A DNA stretch of 64,000 bases, from NCBI GenBank assembly GCA_902799955.1, contig CADCCQ010000003.1:1-64000 (forward strand), given 5' to 3'. This DNA comes from an uncultured bacterium. Lineage in GTDB: Bacteria > Verrucomicrobiota > Kiritimatiellia > RFP12 > UBA1067. Made by a program: the position numbers and the translations under genes. Within the stretch, counting starts at the first letter, position 1. Each line of letters opens with the position of its first letter. The notes under the pieces are model-generated. The model was not told where the DNA came from. It ran no database searches and saw nothing but the letters and a program-made list of their open reading frames with translations. This document shows positions 31,465 to 40,109 of this stretch, one piece after another.

Positions 31465-32829
31465 ATGATAAACCTGTCTGAAGTGATCGAGACGAACAAG
31501 ATGGTCAGCGAGCAGACGCTCGACGTGAGGACCATCACGATAGGCATATCCCTGCTCGACTGCGCGGACGCGTCGCTGGAGCGGACGTGCGCCAACGTCC
31601 ACGACAAGCTCATGCGCGTCGCGCGCGACCTGGTGAAGACCGGCGACGAGATCGGCCGCGAGTTCGGCGTGCCGATCGTGAACAAGCGAATCTCCACCAC
31701 GCCCATCGCGCTCGTCGGCGCGTCGTGCTGCCGCAGGCCGTCGGACTTCGTGAAGATCGCGAAGGCGATGGACCGCGCGGCGAAGAAGCTCGGCGTGAAC
31801 TTCATCGGCGGCTACTCCGCCGTCGTCTCGAAGGGGATGACGCCCGCGGACGAGCTTCTCATAAAGTCGATTCCCGAGGCGCTCGCCGCGACCGAGCGGA
31901 TATGCTCGTCTGTGAACGTCGGCTCCACGAAGACCGGCATCGACATGGACGCGGTGCGCCTCATGGGCACGATCATCAAGGACGCCGCCGCGCGTACGAA
32001 GGACCGCGGCTCGATTGGCTGCGCGAAGCTCGTTGTCCTCTGCAACGCGCCCGACGACAACCCGTTCATGGCGGGCGCGTTCCACGGGGTGAGCGAAGGC
32101 GACGCGGTGATACACGTGGGCGTCTCGGGGCCCGGCGTCGTCAACCACGTCCTCAAGTCCCTGCACGGCGCCGACTTCGAGACGCTTTGCGAGACGATCA
32201 AGAAGACCGCGTTCAAGATCACGCGCGTCGGGCAGCTCGTCGCGCAGGAGGCGTCGAAGCGGCTCGGCATCCCATTCGGGATAATCGACCTCTCGCTCGC
32301 GCCGACGCCCGCGGTGGGCGACTCGGTGGCGGACATCCTCAGGGAGATCGGCCTGGAGCATCCGGGCGCGCCCGGGACGACCGCCGCGCTCGCTCTCCTC
32401 AACGACCAGGTGAAGAAGGGCGGCGTCATGGCGAGCTCCTACGTCGGCGGGCTCTCCGGCGCATTCATCCCCGTCGCGGAGGACCAGGGGATGATCGACG
32501 CCGTCACGGCGGGCGCGCTCTCAATCGAGAAGCTCGAGGCGATGACGTGCGTCTGCTCCGTCGGCCTCGACATGATCGCCATCCCCGGCGACACGCCGGC
32601 GTCCACGATCTCCGGCATCATCGCCGACGAGGCCGCGATAGGGATGGTGAACCAGAAGACGACTGCCGTGCGCGTGATCCCCGTCGCGGGCAAGAAGGTC
32701 GGCGACGTCGTGAACTTCGGCGGGCTCCTCGGCCACGCGCCGGTCATGTCCGTCTCGAAGTTCTCATGCGCTGACATGATCGCCCGCACCGGGCGCATCC
32801 CCGCGCCCATACACTCGTTCAGGAACTAA
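31465..32829 (+). CDS. PFL family protein (UPF0210/DUF711)
   Basis: 454 residues covering the whole UPF0210 family: [20 protein letters not shown] at the start, [25 protein letters not shown] [14 protein letters not shown], and a Gly-rich C-terminus ([15 protein letters not shown]). The family has a pyruvate formate-lyase-like fold but unproven activity. It lies downstream of the ACT-domain gene, separated by a repeat island. Confidence 0.9.
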   Translation: MINLSEVIETNKMVSEQTLDVRTITIGISLLDCADASLERTCANVHDKLMRVARDLVKTGDEIGREFGVPIVNKRISTTPIALVGASCCRRPSDFVKIAKAMDRAAKKLGVNFIGGYSAVVSKGMTPADELLIKSIPEALAATERICSSVNVGSTKTGIDMDAVRLMGTIIKDAAARTKDRGSIGCAKLVVLCNAPDDNPFMAGAFHGVSEGDAVIHVGVSGPGVVNHVLKSLHGADFETLCETIKKTAFKITRVGQLVAQEASKRLGIPFGIIDLSLAPTPAVGDSVADILREIGLEHPGAPGTTAALALLNDQVKKGGVMASSYVGGLSGAFIPVAEDQGMIDAVTAGALSIEKLEAMTCVCSVGLDMIAIPGDTPASTISGIIADEAAIGMVNQKTTAVRVIPVAGKKVGDVVNFGGLLGHAPVMSVSKFSCADMIARTGRIPAPIHSFRN

Positions 32830-32837
32830 GGAGCAAA

Positions 32838-33425
32838 ATGCCAGGGAAAGCAAAACGGACAAAGACCCCCGACGAGGGCAGGATCGCGGCGCTCGTGAGG
32901 GAGCTCCTCGTCGAGCTGGGCGAGGACCCCGGCCGCGACGGGCTCAAGAAGACGCCGGCGCGCGTCGCCAAGTCGCTCGCCTTCCTCACGCGCGGCTACC
33001 GCCAGAGCCTCAAGAAGGTCGTCAACGGCGCGTACTTCTCGAGCGGCACCAACCACATGGTCATCCTGAAGGACATAGAGCTCTACTCGCTCTGCGAGCA
33101 CCACATGCTGCCGTTCTACGGCAAGTGCGCCATCGGCTACATCTCCAGGGGGAAGGTCCTCGGCGTGTCGAAGCTCGCGAGGATAGTGGACATGTTCGCG
33201 CGCCGCCTCCAGATCCAGGAGAGGATGACGGAGGAGATCGCGGACGCCGTGATGAGGGAGGCCGGCGCGGAGGGCGTCGGCGTCGTGATCCGCGCGCGCC
33301 ACCTCTGCATGATGATGCGCGGCGTGGAGAAGCAGAACTCCGAGATGACCACGTCTGCGGTCCTCGGCTCGTTCAGGTCAGACGAAAAGGTGCGGCAGGA
33401 GTTCCTGTCGCTGATAGGAATGTAG
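32838..33425 (+). CDS. folE: GTP cyclohydrolase I
   Basis: 195 residues. It converts GTP to dihydroneopterin triphosphate for folate and, with QueD (51236), queuosine synthesis. Zn ligands lie in [13 protein letters not shown] and in RHLCMMMRG; GxxKTPxRV appears as [13 protein letters not shown]. The start is 8 nt after the PFL gene behind AAGGAG. Confidence 0.95.
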   Translation: MPGKAKRTKTPDEGRIAALVRELLVELGEDPGRDGLKKTPARVAKSLAFLTRGYRQSLKKVVNGAYFSSGTNHMVILKDIELYSLCEHHMLPFYGKCAIGYISRGKVLGVSKLARIVDMFARRLQIQERMTEEIADAVMREAGAEGVGVVIRARHLCMMMRGVEKQNSEMTTSAVLGSFRSDEKVRQEFLSLIGM

Positions 33426-33427
33426 CG

Positions 33428-34261
33428 ATGAAAAGACTACTCACCATCCAGGACGTAAGCTGCGTCGGGCAGTGCTCGCTGACCGTCGCGCTCCCGCTCG
33501 TCTCGGCTTGCGGCGTCGAGTGCGCCGTGCTGCCGGGCGCGGTCCTCTCCAACCACACAGGCGGATTCACAGGCTGGACGTTCGCCGACCTCACCGGGGA
33601 GTTCGCGAAGGTCGAGGCGAAGTGGCGCGAGCAGTCGATAAAGTTCGACGCCTTCTACACCGGCTACGTCTGCGAAGGGCAGATCGAGCCGATCCTCTCG
33701 ATCATGAACAGCTGCGCAAACCCCGGGGCGCTGCGCATCGTCGACCCGGCGATGGCGGACAACGGACGGCTCTACGCCGGCTTCGGACCTGACTTCCCGT
33801 CGAAGATGGCGCGGCTCTGCGATGGGGCCGACTACATCCTCCCCAATCTCACCGAGGCGGCGTTCCTCGCCGGCGAGGAGCCGGTCCTCGAAGGCTATTC
33901 CAGGGAGTGGATAGAGCGCCTCGCAGGCAAGCTCCACGCGCTCGGCGCGAGGAACGTCGTGCTCACGGGCGTCAGCTTCGAGCGCGGGCTCCTCGGCAGC
34001 GCGGTGAGCGACGGGACGAAGGTCGAGTACGACTTCAACCCGCGCCTCGACAGGATGTCCCACGGCACGGGCGACGTCTACGCCTCTGTCTTCGCCGGCG
34101 CGGTGCTGCGCGGCAGGTCCGCGCTCGACGCGGCCGCCCTCGCGGCGGACGTCGTCTGCGAGGCGATCAAGGCGACGGACCCCGGCCACTGGTACGGCGT
34201 AAGCTTCGAGAAAACCATCCCGATGCTCTCGGCGGCGCTCTCCGGCGGAGACGCCGAATGA
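33428..34261 (+). CDS. Pyridoxal/pyridoxamine kinase (PfkB fold)
   Basis: 277 residues. Begins KRLLTIQDVSCVGQCSLTVA, the kinase start seen in PdxK/PdxY and Firmicute pyridoxamine kinases; LPNLTEAAFLAG and the catalytic-Asp anion hole SHGTGDVYASVFAGAVL are present. It phosphorylates B6 vitamers to the PLP/PMP forms. It starts 2 nt after folE and overlaps murA by ATGA. Confidence 0.87.
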   Translation: MKRLLTIQDVSCVGQCSLTVALPLVSACGVECAVLPGAVLSNHTGGFTGWTFADLTGEFAKVEAKWREQSIKFDAFYTGYVCEGQIEPILSIMNSCANPGALRIVDPAMADNGRLYAGFGPDFPSKMARLCDGADYILPNLTEAAFLAGEEPVLEGYSREWIERLAGKLHALGARNVVLTGVSFERGLLGSAVSDGTKVEYDFNPRLDRMSHGTGDVYASVFAGAVLRGRSALDAAALAADVVCEAIKATDPGHWYGVSFEKTIPMLSAALSGGDAE

Positions 34262-35538
34262 AGCTCGTCATCCAGGGCGGCAGGAAGCTCGGGGGCGTGC
34301 ACGCGCTCTCCGGCAACAAGAACGCGGCGCTCCCGATGATCGCGGCGAGCCTGCTCACCTCGGAGACCGTGACGCTTTCCAACGTCCCCGACATAACCGA
34401 CGTCGCGGCGATGCTTGAGGCGGCGCGCACCTTCGGCGCGAAGGTCGTGCGCGACCAGCGCGCCGGGGTTGTGTCCATCACCGCCGGCAGGCTCAAGTCG
34501 GCGAAGATCTCGGCGGAGCTCTCCGCGAAGATCCGCACAAGTTTCCTCTTCGCGGGGCCGCTCCTCGCCAGGTTAGGCCGCGCCTCGCTGCCGCCGCCCG
34601 GCGGCGACGCGATCGGCCACCGCCGCCTCGACACCCACTTCGCCGGCTTCAAGGCGCTTGGCGCCAAGGCCGTCGCGGGCCGCAAGACGCTCCGCTTCAG
34701 CGGTACGCTGAAGGGGACGAAGATCCTCCTCGACGAGGCGAGCGTCACCGCTACCGAGAACATTATGATGGCGAGCGTCCTCGCCGCCGGTAAGACGACG
34801 ATCTACAACGCCGCGTGCGAGCCGCACATCGTCGACCTCGCGACGATGCTGACCGCCATGGGCGCGAAGATCACGGGCGCAGGAACCAACCTTATCCAGA
34901 TCGAGGGCGTAGAGTCGATGCACGGCTGCGAGGCGCGCGTCGGCTGCGACTACATCGAGGCGGGCTCCTACATAACGGCGGCGGCGGTGACGGGCGGCGA
35001 GCTCACGCTCACGGGCGTCGACCCGGAGCCCTTCGCCATAATCGAGGGCGCGTTCCGGCGCTTCGGCGTCACCTGGACGATCGACGCGAAGGAGCGGATT
35101 CTTAGATACGTGCCGAAGAAGCGTCTGAAGATGCGCTACGACCTCGGCGACGCGATACCCTCCGTAGCCGACGGAACCTGGCCGGCGTTCCCGTCCGACC
35201 TGCTGTCCGTTCTCGTTGTCCTCGCGACGCAGACGCGCGGGACCTGCCTCTTCTTCGAGAAGATGTTCGAGTCTCGCCTGTACTTCGTCGACAACCTTCG
35301 GCAGATGGGGGCGAAGATCGTGCAGTGCGACCCGCACCGCGTCGTCGTCACGGGGCCGTCGCAGCTCTACGCCGGCACCTTCGCGTCGCCGGATATCCGG
35401 GCTGGAATCGCGCTTGTGATCGCCGCGCTGGTGGCGAAGGGGCAGTCGACGATCCTGAACGCCGAGATCATCGACCGAGGCTATGTCGCAGTCGAGGAAT
35501 GCCTTTCCGACCTCGGCGCAAACATAGAGCGAAAGTAG
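34258..35538 (+). CDS. murA: UDP-N-acetylglucosamine 1-carboxyvinyltransferase, Asp-type
   Basis: 426 residues. It transfers enolpyruvate from PEP to UDP-GlcNAc, the first committed step of peptidoglycan synthesis. The N-terminal GGRKLGGVHALSGNKNAAL with the conserved Lys-Asn is intact. The active-site loop reads PPPGGDAIGHRRLDTH: Asp117 stands where most enzymes have the catalytic Cys. Asp-type MurA occurs in mycobacteria and chlamydiae and is insensitive to fosfomycin. It is translationally coupled to the B6 kinase. Confidence 0.92.
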   Translation: MKLVIQGGRKLGGVHALSGNKNAALPMIAASLLTSETVTLSNVPDITDVAAMLEAARTFGAKVVRDQRAGVVSITAGRLKSAKISAELSAKIRTSFLFAGPLLARLGRASLPPPGGDAIGHRRLDTHFAGFKALGAKAVAGRKTLRFSGTLKGTKILLDEASVTATENIMMASVLAAGKTTIYNAACEPHIVDLATMLTAMGAKITGAGTNLIQIEGVESMHGCEARVGCDYIEAGSYITAAAVTGGELTLTGVDPEPFAIIEGAFRRFGVTWTIDAKERILRYVPKKRLKMRYDLGDAIPSVADGTWPAFPSDLLSVLVVLATQTRGTCLFFEKMFESRLYFVDNLRQMGAKIVQCDPHRVVVTGPSQLYAGTFASPDIRAGIALVIAALVAKGQSTILNAEIIDRGYVAVEECLSDLGANIERK

Positions 35539-35543
35539 GTTAT

Positions 35544-35660
35544 CGCGCGGTTTGAAGAACCGCGCTTACAGGACGGCCGCCCCTATTTGCTGGCCGCCGC
35601 GCCGCCCCGATGATTCACTGGTCGTCCTGTAAGCGCGGGCCTTTAGCCCGCCGCGAATGG
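35544..35660. repeat. Inverted REP pair (REPIN-like) upstream of the RAYT gene
   Basis: A REP in reverse orientation (CGCGCGGTTTGAAGAACCGC onward to CAGGACG, about 35544-35580) faces a forward REP (GTCGTCCTGTAAGCGCGGGC, 35621-35660). Each contains its own GC stem (GCGCGGTT/AACCGCGC or GCGGGC/GCCCGC). The gap has no gene. Confidence 0.75.
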
Positions 35661-35689
35661 CCCCCCGCGCCGCCCCAATGATTCGCCAG

Positions 35690-35730
35690 TCGTCCTGTAA
35701 GCGCGGGCCTTTAGCCCGCCGCGAATGGGC
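35690..35730 (+). repeat. Additional forward REP
   Basis: A second forward copy of TCGTCCTGTAAGCGCGGGCC with the same following CGCCGCGAATGG segment, tandem to the copy at 35621. Confidence 0.75.
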
Positions 35731-35741
35731 GGCGGCGGCTC

Positions 35742-35770
35742 TTCAAGCCGCGCGGCATTTATGATATAAT
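35742..35770 (+). promoter_or_regulatory. Promoter of the RAYT gene, leaderless
   Basis: TTCAAG, 17-bp spacer, TATAAT (35765-35770); ATG at 35778 is 7 nt beyond the -10 box, with no ribosome site. Confidence 0.5.
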
Positions 35771-35777
35771 ATCGGCT

Positions 35778-37103
35778 ATGCAAAACCCAAGCTGCATTAA
35801 ACTAAAAGCCGATCAGCCGCCATATAGCTTCGGCGAAATGGCGGCTTTTGGCCAGCTACCCCCATTGCCCAGTAGCCTTGGCGAAATGGCGGCGTTTGGC
35901 CAGCTACCCCCATTGCCTGGCAACCTTGGCGAAATGGCGGCGTTTGGCCAGCTACCCCCATTGCCTGGCAACCTTGGCGAAATCGCGGTTGTAATGGTCA
36001 AGAAGGCGCCTCGGTTGTCCTACCGCGAGGCTCCCCCGTCGTCCTGCCGCGAGGCGCCCCCGTCGTCCTGCCGCGAGGCGCCCCCGTCGTCCTGTAAGCG
36101 CGGTTCTTCAAACCGCGCGACTTCCCGCGCGAAAGGCGGCCGTCGCTTCAAGGGCTATGACTATTCGCGCGGGGCGGTTTTCTTCATTACCTTCTGCGTT
36201 GCCGGGCGCAAGCTGCTTTTCGGCTCTGTTTCCAGCGATAAGGTTATCCTCTCGCCGCTTGGGCTTGCCGCCCTTGAAACCCTTGAGCGCGAAACTCGCC
36301 GCAATCCCGGTTTGCGCCTTTATGCCTGGGTCATCATGCCTGATCATGTTCATCTTCGTATCTATGTCTGCCCGGGGCTCGCCGATCCGCTTGCCGCCGT
36401 GGGGGCGTTTGTCGGCAACGTCAAGCGCTGGACAACCTGGCGCGCCAAGCAGCTGGGCATCGCCCTCGCCTGGGAGCAGAATTACTACGACCGCCTCTGC
36501 GTTTCGCGCGAGATCATAGAGCTGGTCGACAAGTATATAGCCAACAATCCGCTCAAGTGGTCGCTTATGCATGGCCCGAACCCGCCTCTCAAGGTCATCG
36601 AGCCGTTTGACTCTCCGCTCTTGCCCGAAAGCGAATGGTGGACGGCAGTCGGCGAAAGCGGCTTTCTGGATGGCCGCTGCAAGCTGGCCTCGATACAGCT
36701 TTCGCGCAGCATTCTGCCAGGCGAGGTGGCGGCAGTTGTCGCGCGCTGTCTGACGGCAGTTGAGAAGGGCTATATTCTTGTTTCGACCTTTATCTCGCCG
36801 GCGGAGCAGGCCTTGAAGCGAGCGCTTGTCGCCCGAGGCGCGCCGATGGTAAGGGTTGTGCCCGACGCGTTGGCCACGGTCTACCGCCCGAAGGAAGACG
36901 AGCCAGGTCAGTTCGCGGCGGGGCGGCTTCTTCTTCTTTCGCGCGTGGCGGCGGCTGGCGACAGCCGCCACAAGGCATGGCATTCGCTCAACGATGCCAT
37001 CGCCGAAATCGCGCTTGCAAGTGGAGGAACCGCCCTCTACGTAAAGCGCGAGCGGCGCGGCGCGCCGCTGGAATGGCGGTTTAATCGCAGTCGCGCGGTT
37101 TGA
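35778..37103 (+). CDS. REP-associated tyrosine transposase (RAYT) with extra C-terminal domain
   Basis: 441 residues. The Y1 transposase domain (about 127-265) has the HUH motif in YAWVIMPDHVHL (His190, His192) and the catalytic-Tyr region WEQNYYDRL (Tyr236/237) followed by YIANNPLKW. These single-strand nucleases cut REP hairpins. Residues 1-115 are unusual: three 16-residue repeats (GEMAAFGQLPPLP) and REAPPSSC repeats, the last read from a REP. The real start may be further in (Met73). Residues about 285-435 form an added domain (LVSTFISPAEQALKRALVAR, VVPDALATVYRP, FAAGRLLLLS) that looks DprA/Rossmann-like. REP pairs flank the gene. Confidence 0.85.
   Translation: MQNPSCIKLKADQPPYSFGEMAAFGQLPPLPSSLGEMAAFGQLPPLPGNLGEMAAFGQLPPLPGNLGEIAVVMVKKAPRLSYREAPPSSCREAPPSSCREAPPSSCKRGSSNRATSRAKGGRRFKGYDYSRGAVFFITFCVAGRKLLFGSVSSDKVILSPLGLAALETLERETRRNPGLRLYAWVIMPDHVHLRIYVCPGLADPLAAVGAFVGNVKRWTTWRAKQLGIALAWEQNYYDRLCVSREIIELVDKYIANNPLKWSLMHGPNPPLKVIEPFDSPLLPESEWWTAVGESGFLDGRCKLASIQLSRSILPGEVAAVVARCLTAVEKGYILVSTFISPAEQALKRALVARGAPMVRVVPDALATVYRPKEDEPGQFAAGRLLLLSRVAAAGDSRHKAWHSLNDAIAEIALASGGTALYVKRERRGAPLEWRFNRSRAV
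36087..36120 (+). repeat. REP inside the RAYT coding region
   Basis: TCGTCCTGTAAGCGCGGTTC with an 8-bp stem GCGCGGTT/AACCGCGC, translated as part of the RAYT N-terminus. The preceding CGTCGTCCTGCCGCGAGGCG units are degenerate tandem copies. Confidence 0.65.
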
Positions 37104-37230
37104 AGTCGCGCGGTTTGAAGAACCGCGCTTACAGGACGGCCGCCCCTATTCGCCGCCCTGGGCCAAGAATGATGGCCGCCTCGCCCCTTATGATTCGCCG
37201 GCCGTCCTGTAAGCGCGGGCCTTTAGCCCG
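37092..37230. repeat. Inverted REP pair (REPIN-like) downstream of the RAYT gene
   Basis: A partial and a full reverse REP (37092-37142) face a forward REP (37201-37230). Same units and spacing style as 35544-35660, with matching intervening bases such as CGGCCGCCCCTATT and ATGATTCGCC. Confidence 0.75.
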
Positions 37231-37251
37231 AGCGATTCGGGCGATTCGCGA

Positions 37252-37806
37252 TCAGAGCGAGAGAAGAATTTGGATGGCGGCGGCGGTTACATCGTTTGTG
37301 CCGGAGAGCCAGCGGCCATCCGCGCGCTGCGACGAAACAAGCTTTATCGCGATCTCGGTGGCAGAAAGCCCGTTAGTGCCGAAGATATCGCCAGGCACCG
37401 CGTTTGTGGGCGACGCCGCAAAGGCAAAGGCGTTTGTTGGCGCGGCGGCGATGGGGCTTGGCGCAGCCGCGGTTGGTGAGTTTGTTGGCGCGGCGGCGAT
37501 GGGGCTTGGCGCAGCCGCGGTTGGTGAGTTTGTCGCCGCGATGGCGAAAGGGCTTGGCGTAGAGGCGGCGGGCGGTGAGTTTGTCGCCGCGATGGCGAAA
37601 GGGCTTGGCGCAGCCGCGGTCGGTGAATTTGTTGGCGCGGCGGCGATGGGGCTTGGCGCAGCCGCGGTTGGTGAGTTTGTCGACATCGCGGCGGCGGCGA
37701 GGGATAGCGCGTGGTCGACTTCGTTCCTTACGCTCGGCTCCAGCACGTCTTCGCTGACGATCGGCTGGATCTGCACGATCGCCGCGAGGATGAGGGGCAG
37801 CCTCAC
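37252..37806 (-). CDS. Secreted Ala/Pro/Ser/Thr repeat protein
   Basis: 184 residues from a GTG overlapping the folD stop (GTGA) behind AGGAGG. Possible signal segment [12 protein letters not shown], then five imperfect 16-residue units of the type [16 protein letters not shown] (48-bp DNA repeats), then a C-terminal segment [20 protein letters not shown] ... [11 protein letters not shown]. That segment resembles one helical repeat of terpenoid-cyclase/prenyltransferase-like proteins. It may be the truncated relative of a longer protein of that kind. Function unknown; it stops just before the downstream REP pair. Confidence 0.6.
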   Translation of the reverse strand: MRLPLILAAIVQIQPIVSEDVLEPSVRNEVDHALSLAAAAMSTNSPTAAAPSPIAAAPTNSPTAAAPSPFAIAATNSPPAASTPSPFAIAATNSPTAAAPSPIAAAPTNSPTAAAPSPIAAAPTNAFAFAASPTNAVPGDIFGTNGLSATEIAIKLVSSQRADGRWLSGTNDVTAAAIQILLSL

Positions 37807-38675
37807 CTCGCGGACCTCCTCGCCGCCTCCAGGGTGTTCCAGAGGAGCATCGTTATCGTCATCGGGCCGACTCCGCCCGGGACGGGCGTGATGGCGCCGG
37901 CGACGGCGGCGCAGCTGTCAAAGTCCGCGTCGCCCACGAGGCGGTAGCCCCTCGGGCGCGAGGGGTCCTCGATCCTGTTGACGCCGACGTCGATGACCGT
38001 CGCGCCCGGCTTCAGCATGTCGCCGGTCAGGGTCCCGGCGCGCCCGGCGGCGACGACGACGATGTCGGCCTGGCGGGTGAAGTGCGCGAGGTCGCGCGTC
38101 CCGGTGTGGCAAAGCGTCACGGTCGCGTTCGTCTCCTTTCGCGAGAGGAGGGCGGCGACCGGCTTGCCGACGATGTTGCTGCGCCCGATGACGACGGCGT
38201 GCTTCCCGGCGATGTCCATCCCCGAGAACTCGATGAGCTTGACGATGCCGTGCGGCGTGCAGGGGAGGAAGCACTCCTCGCCGATCATCATCCTGCCGAC
38301 GTTGACGGGGGTGAAGCCGTCCACGTCCTTCTCCGGGGCGATGGCGTCGATGACGTTCTTCTCGCCGATGTGCTTCGGGAGTGGGAGCTGCACGAGGATC
38401 CCGTGGACGGCGGGGTCGGCGTTGAGCTCGCGGACGAGCGCGAGCAGGTCGGCCTCCGGCGTGTCGGCAGGCAGGCGGACCTCGCGCGAAGCCATGCCGG
38501 CCTCCCTGCAGGCCTTCTCCTTCGCGGTCACGTAGCTCACGCTCGCCGGGTTGTCGCCGACCAGTATCACGGCGAGCCCGGGCGTCACGCTCTTCGCCGT
38601 CTTCAGCTCCTCCACGCCCTTCGCGATCTCCGCCCTGAGGCTGGCGGCAAGCGCCTTTCCGTCGATGACCTTCAT
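37803..38675 (-). CDS. folD: Methylenetetrahydrofolate dehydrogenase/cyclohydrolase
   Basis: 290 residues from the ATG behind AAAAGGAGAG. It interconverts methylene-, methenyl- and 10-formyl-THF. Motifs: [13 protein letters not shown] with the catalytic Lys, [13 protein letters not shown], the NADP-binding [14 protein letters not shown], and [20 protein letters not shown]. It is transcribed away from the gspL-like gene from a symmetric promoter region, and its leader carries two tandem hairpin repeats. Confidence 0.95.
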   Translation of the reverse strand: MKVIDGKALAASLRAEIAKGVEELKTAKSVTPGLAVILVGDNPASVSYVTAKEKACREAGMASREVRLPADTPEADLLALVRELNADPAVHGILVQLPLPKHIGEKNVIDAIAPEKDVDGFTPVNVGRMMIGEECFLPCTPHGIVKLIEFSGMDIAGKHAVVIGRSNIVGKPVAALLSRKETNATVTLCHTGTRDLAHFTRQADIVVVAAGRAGTLTGDMLKPGATVIDVGVNRIEDPSRPRGYRLVGDADFDSCAAVAGAITPVPGGVGPMTITMLLWNTLEAARRSAR

Positions 38676-38707
38676 GTTTCTCTCCTTTTGCCAGACATTC
38701 TGCCATT

Positions 38708-38759
38708 CTCCGCGGGGAGTGTCCCCGCAACTACTCCGCGGGGAGTGTCCCCGCAACTA
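38708..38759 (-). repeat. Two tandem 26-bp hairpin repeats in the folD leader
   Basis: Two perfect tandem copies of a 26-bp unit, each with the palindrome GGGGAGTGTCCCC. They fall between the folD -10 box and its ribosome site, so they would be in the 5' UTR. Confidence 0.7.
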
Positions 38760-38809
38760 TAATTATACCAAAAACCTAATGCGCAGACGCAGTTTTTTTG
38801 GTATAATTA
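38760..38809. promoter_or_regulatory. Symmetric divergent promoter region (folD / gspL-like)
   Basis: A perfect 15-bp inverted repeat (38760-38774 with 38795-38809, arms TAATTATACCAAAAA) places a TATAAT on each strand: 38802-38807 plus, 38767-38762 minus. The arms can also form a hairpin with an 20-nt loop. No good -35 box is visible. Confidence 0.55.
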
Positions 38810-38843
38810 AGAAAATCTAGAAATAGGGAGACAAGGCAGAAGG

Positions 38844-40109
38844 ATGGCCGAAGAAGTCCATATAGCAGTGTTCGACGGGGGAGAGCTCCACAAGCCGCCT
38901 AGGCTTCGCAAAGGCGGAGAGGCGGTGCTTGCCCTGCCACTGAACAGGCTCTTGGCGAAAGTCGTGCGCGTGGGCGCCGACGACGCCGAGGGTCTCGCTG
39001 CCGTCGCCGAGAGGGAGCTCAAGGCGATGTCCCCCTATCCCGACGAGCCGCTTGCGGTTTCGTGCGAGGTCCTGAAGGAGGACGCGGAGGGGACACTCGC
39101 GCTGGCGCTGGCGCTTCCCGAAAGCTCGGCGGACGACATTGGCGAGGCCCTCGACGCGGGCAAGGTCGGCATCACGCGGGTCGACGCGCTCGTCCTTGGC
39201 CTGCTGCGCTCCGCGTACAACGAGCTTTCGGGGGACGGACGCAAGGTCGTCCTCTCCCAGGAGGGCGACTGCGTCGCGCTCGTCGTCCTCGACGGGCAGA
39301 CGCCGTGCGCGCTGCGCGCTCTGTCGCCCGACAGCGAGATCAAGGCCGAGCTTGCGTATTCGCTCCTCGAGGCGGAGGCGTCCGGCGGCCCCGCGCCGCT
39401 TTCTGAGATCCTGGTCTCCGGCGACGTCAACACGGAAGGGCTGGAGGACTTCGCGCCGGTGAGGGCGCTGGTGGCGGACGCGGCGGACGCCGTGCGCGGC
39501 GTCGCGGAGAGGTCCGCGGAGCAGGGGACCGCCAACGCGCTTCCGCAGACGTGGCTGGAAATCCTCGAGGAGACGCGCTTCAAGCGCAAGATGATCGTGG
39601 GCTTTGGCGCGGCGGCGTTTCTGTGGGTGGCGGCGCTTTCGGTGATGCTTGGCGTGACGTGGTGGACCAACCGCCAGGCGGACCAGGTGGAGCTCGCCCG
39701 CCGGGCGCACAGGAGCGCCTACAACAAGGTTAGCGACAGGAAGGCCCAGGTCGAGACGGTCAGGAGCGTCTCCAACCACGACCTCGGCGCGCTGGAGACC
39801 CTGCGCGTCGTCTCGGGCGTGCTGCCCGAGGGCGTGGAGCTCTCGAAGTGGTACTTCAAGCGCGGCGAGCGCCTGTCCTTCACCGGCACGGCCGAGGGCA
39901 GCGACAACGTCGTCGAGAACAACCAGCGCGTCTTCGCGCTGAAGGACGCGCTCGCCGGGTTCCAGCTCGGCGAGATCAGCGGAAACGACGAGGACGCGGA
40001 CGTCCCGTTCTTCACGGCCGTCTCGCTTCCCAAGGGCGTGGTGCAGAGGTCGGGCAAGGCGGTGTTCGACGTCGAATGCTCGTTCAAGACCGTCGAGGAG
40101 GCCGAGTGA
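38844..40109 (+). CDS. GspL/PilM-PilN-like secretion or pilus assembly protein
   Basis: 421 residues. N-terminal actin-like, PilM/GspL-type region (to about 240), then KRKMIVGFGAAAFLWVAALSVMLGVTWW, a TM helix, and a periplasmic coiled coil plus ferredoxin-like PilN/GspL C-domain (VSGVLPEGVELSKWYFKRGERL). It overlaps the next gene by one base (TGATG). It is the inner-membrane platform piece of a type II secretion/type IV pilus-like machine whose secretin is two genes downstream. Confidence 0.7.
   Translation: MAEEVHIAVFDGGELHKPPRLRKGGEAVLALPLNRLLAKVVRVGADDAEGLAAVAERELKAMSPYPDEPLAVSCEVLKEDAEGTLALALALPESSADDIGEALDAGKVGITRVDALVLGLLRSAYNELSGDGRKVVLSQEGDCVALVVLDGQTPCALRALSPDSEIKAELAYSLLEAEASGGPAPLSEILVSGDVNTEGLEDFAPVRALVADAADAVRGVAERSAEQGTANALPQTWLEILEETRFKRKMIVGFGAAAFLWVAALSVMLGVTWWTNRQADQVELARRAHRSAYNKVSDRKAQVETVRSVSNHDLGALETLRVVSGVLPEGVELSKWYFKRGERLSFTGTAEGSDNVVENNQRVFALKDALAGFQLGEISGNDEDADVPFFTAVSLPKGVVQRSGKAVFDVECSFKTVEEAE

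Noticed and set aside
35544..37230. Possible CRISPR-like spacing of the REP copies
   Set aside because: Copies are inverted pairs with similar, not unique, intervening sequence and flank a RAYT gene.
37100..37891. A 263-codon plus-strand frame with [11 protein letters not shown] repeats
   Set aside because: It is the reverse of the 48-bp tandem repeats in the coupled minus-strand gene and of the folD end; the minus frame has a start, ribosome site and coupling.
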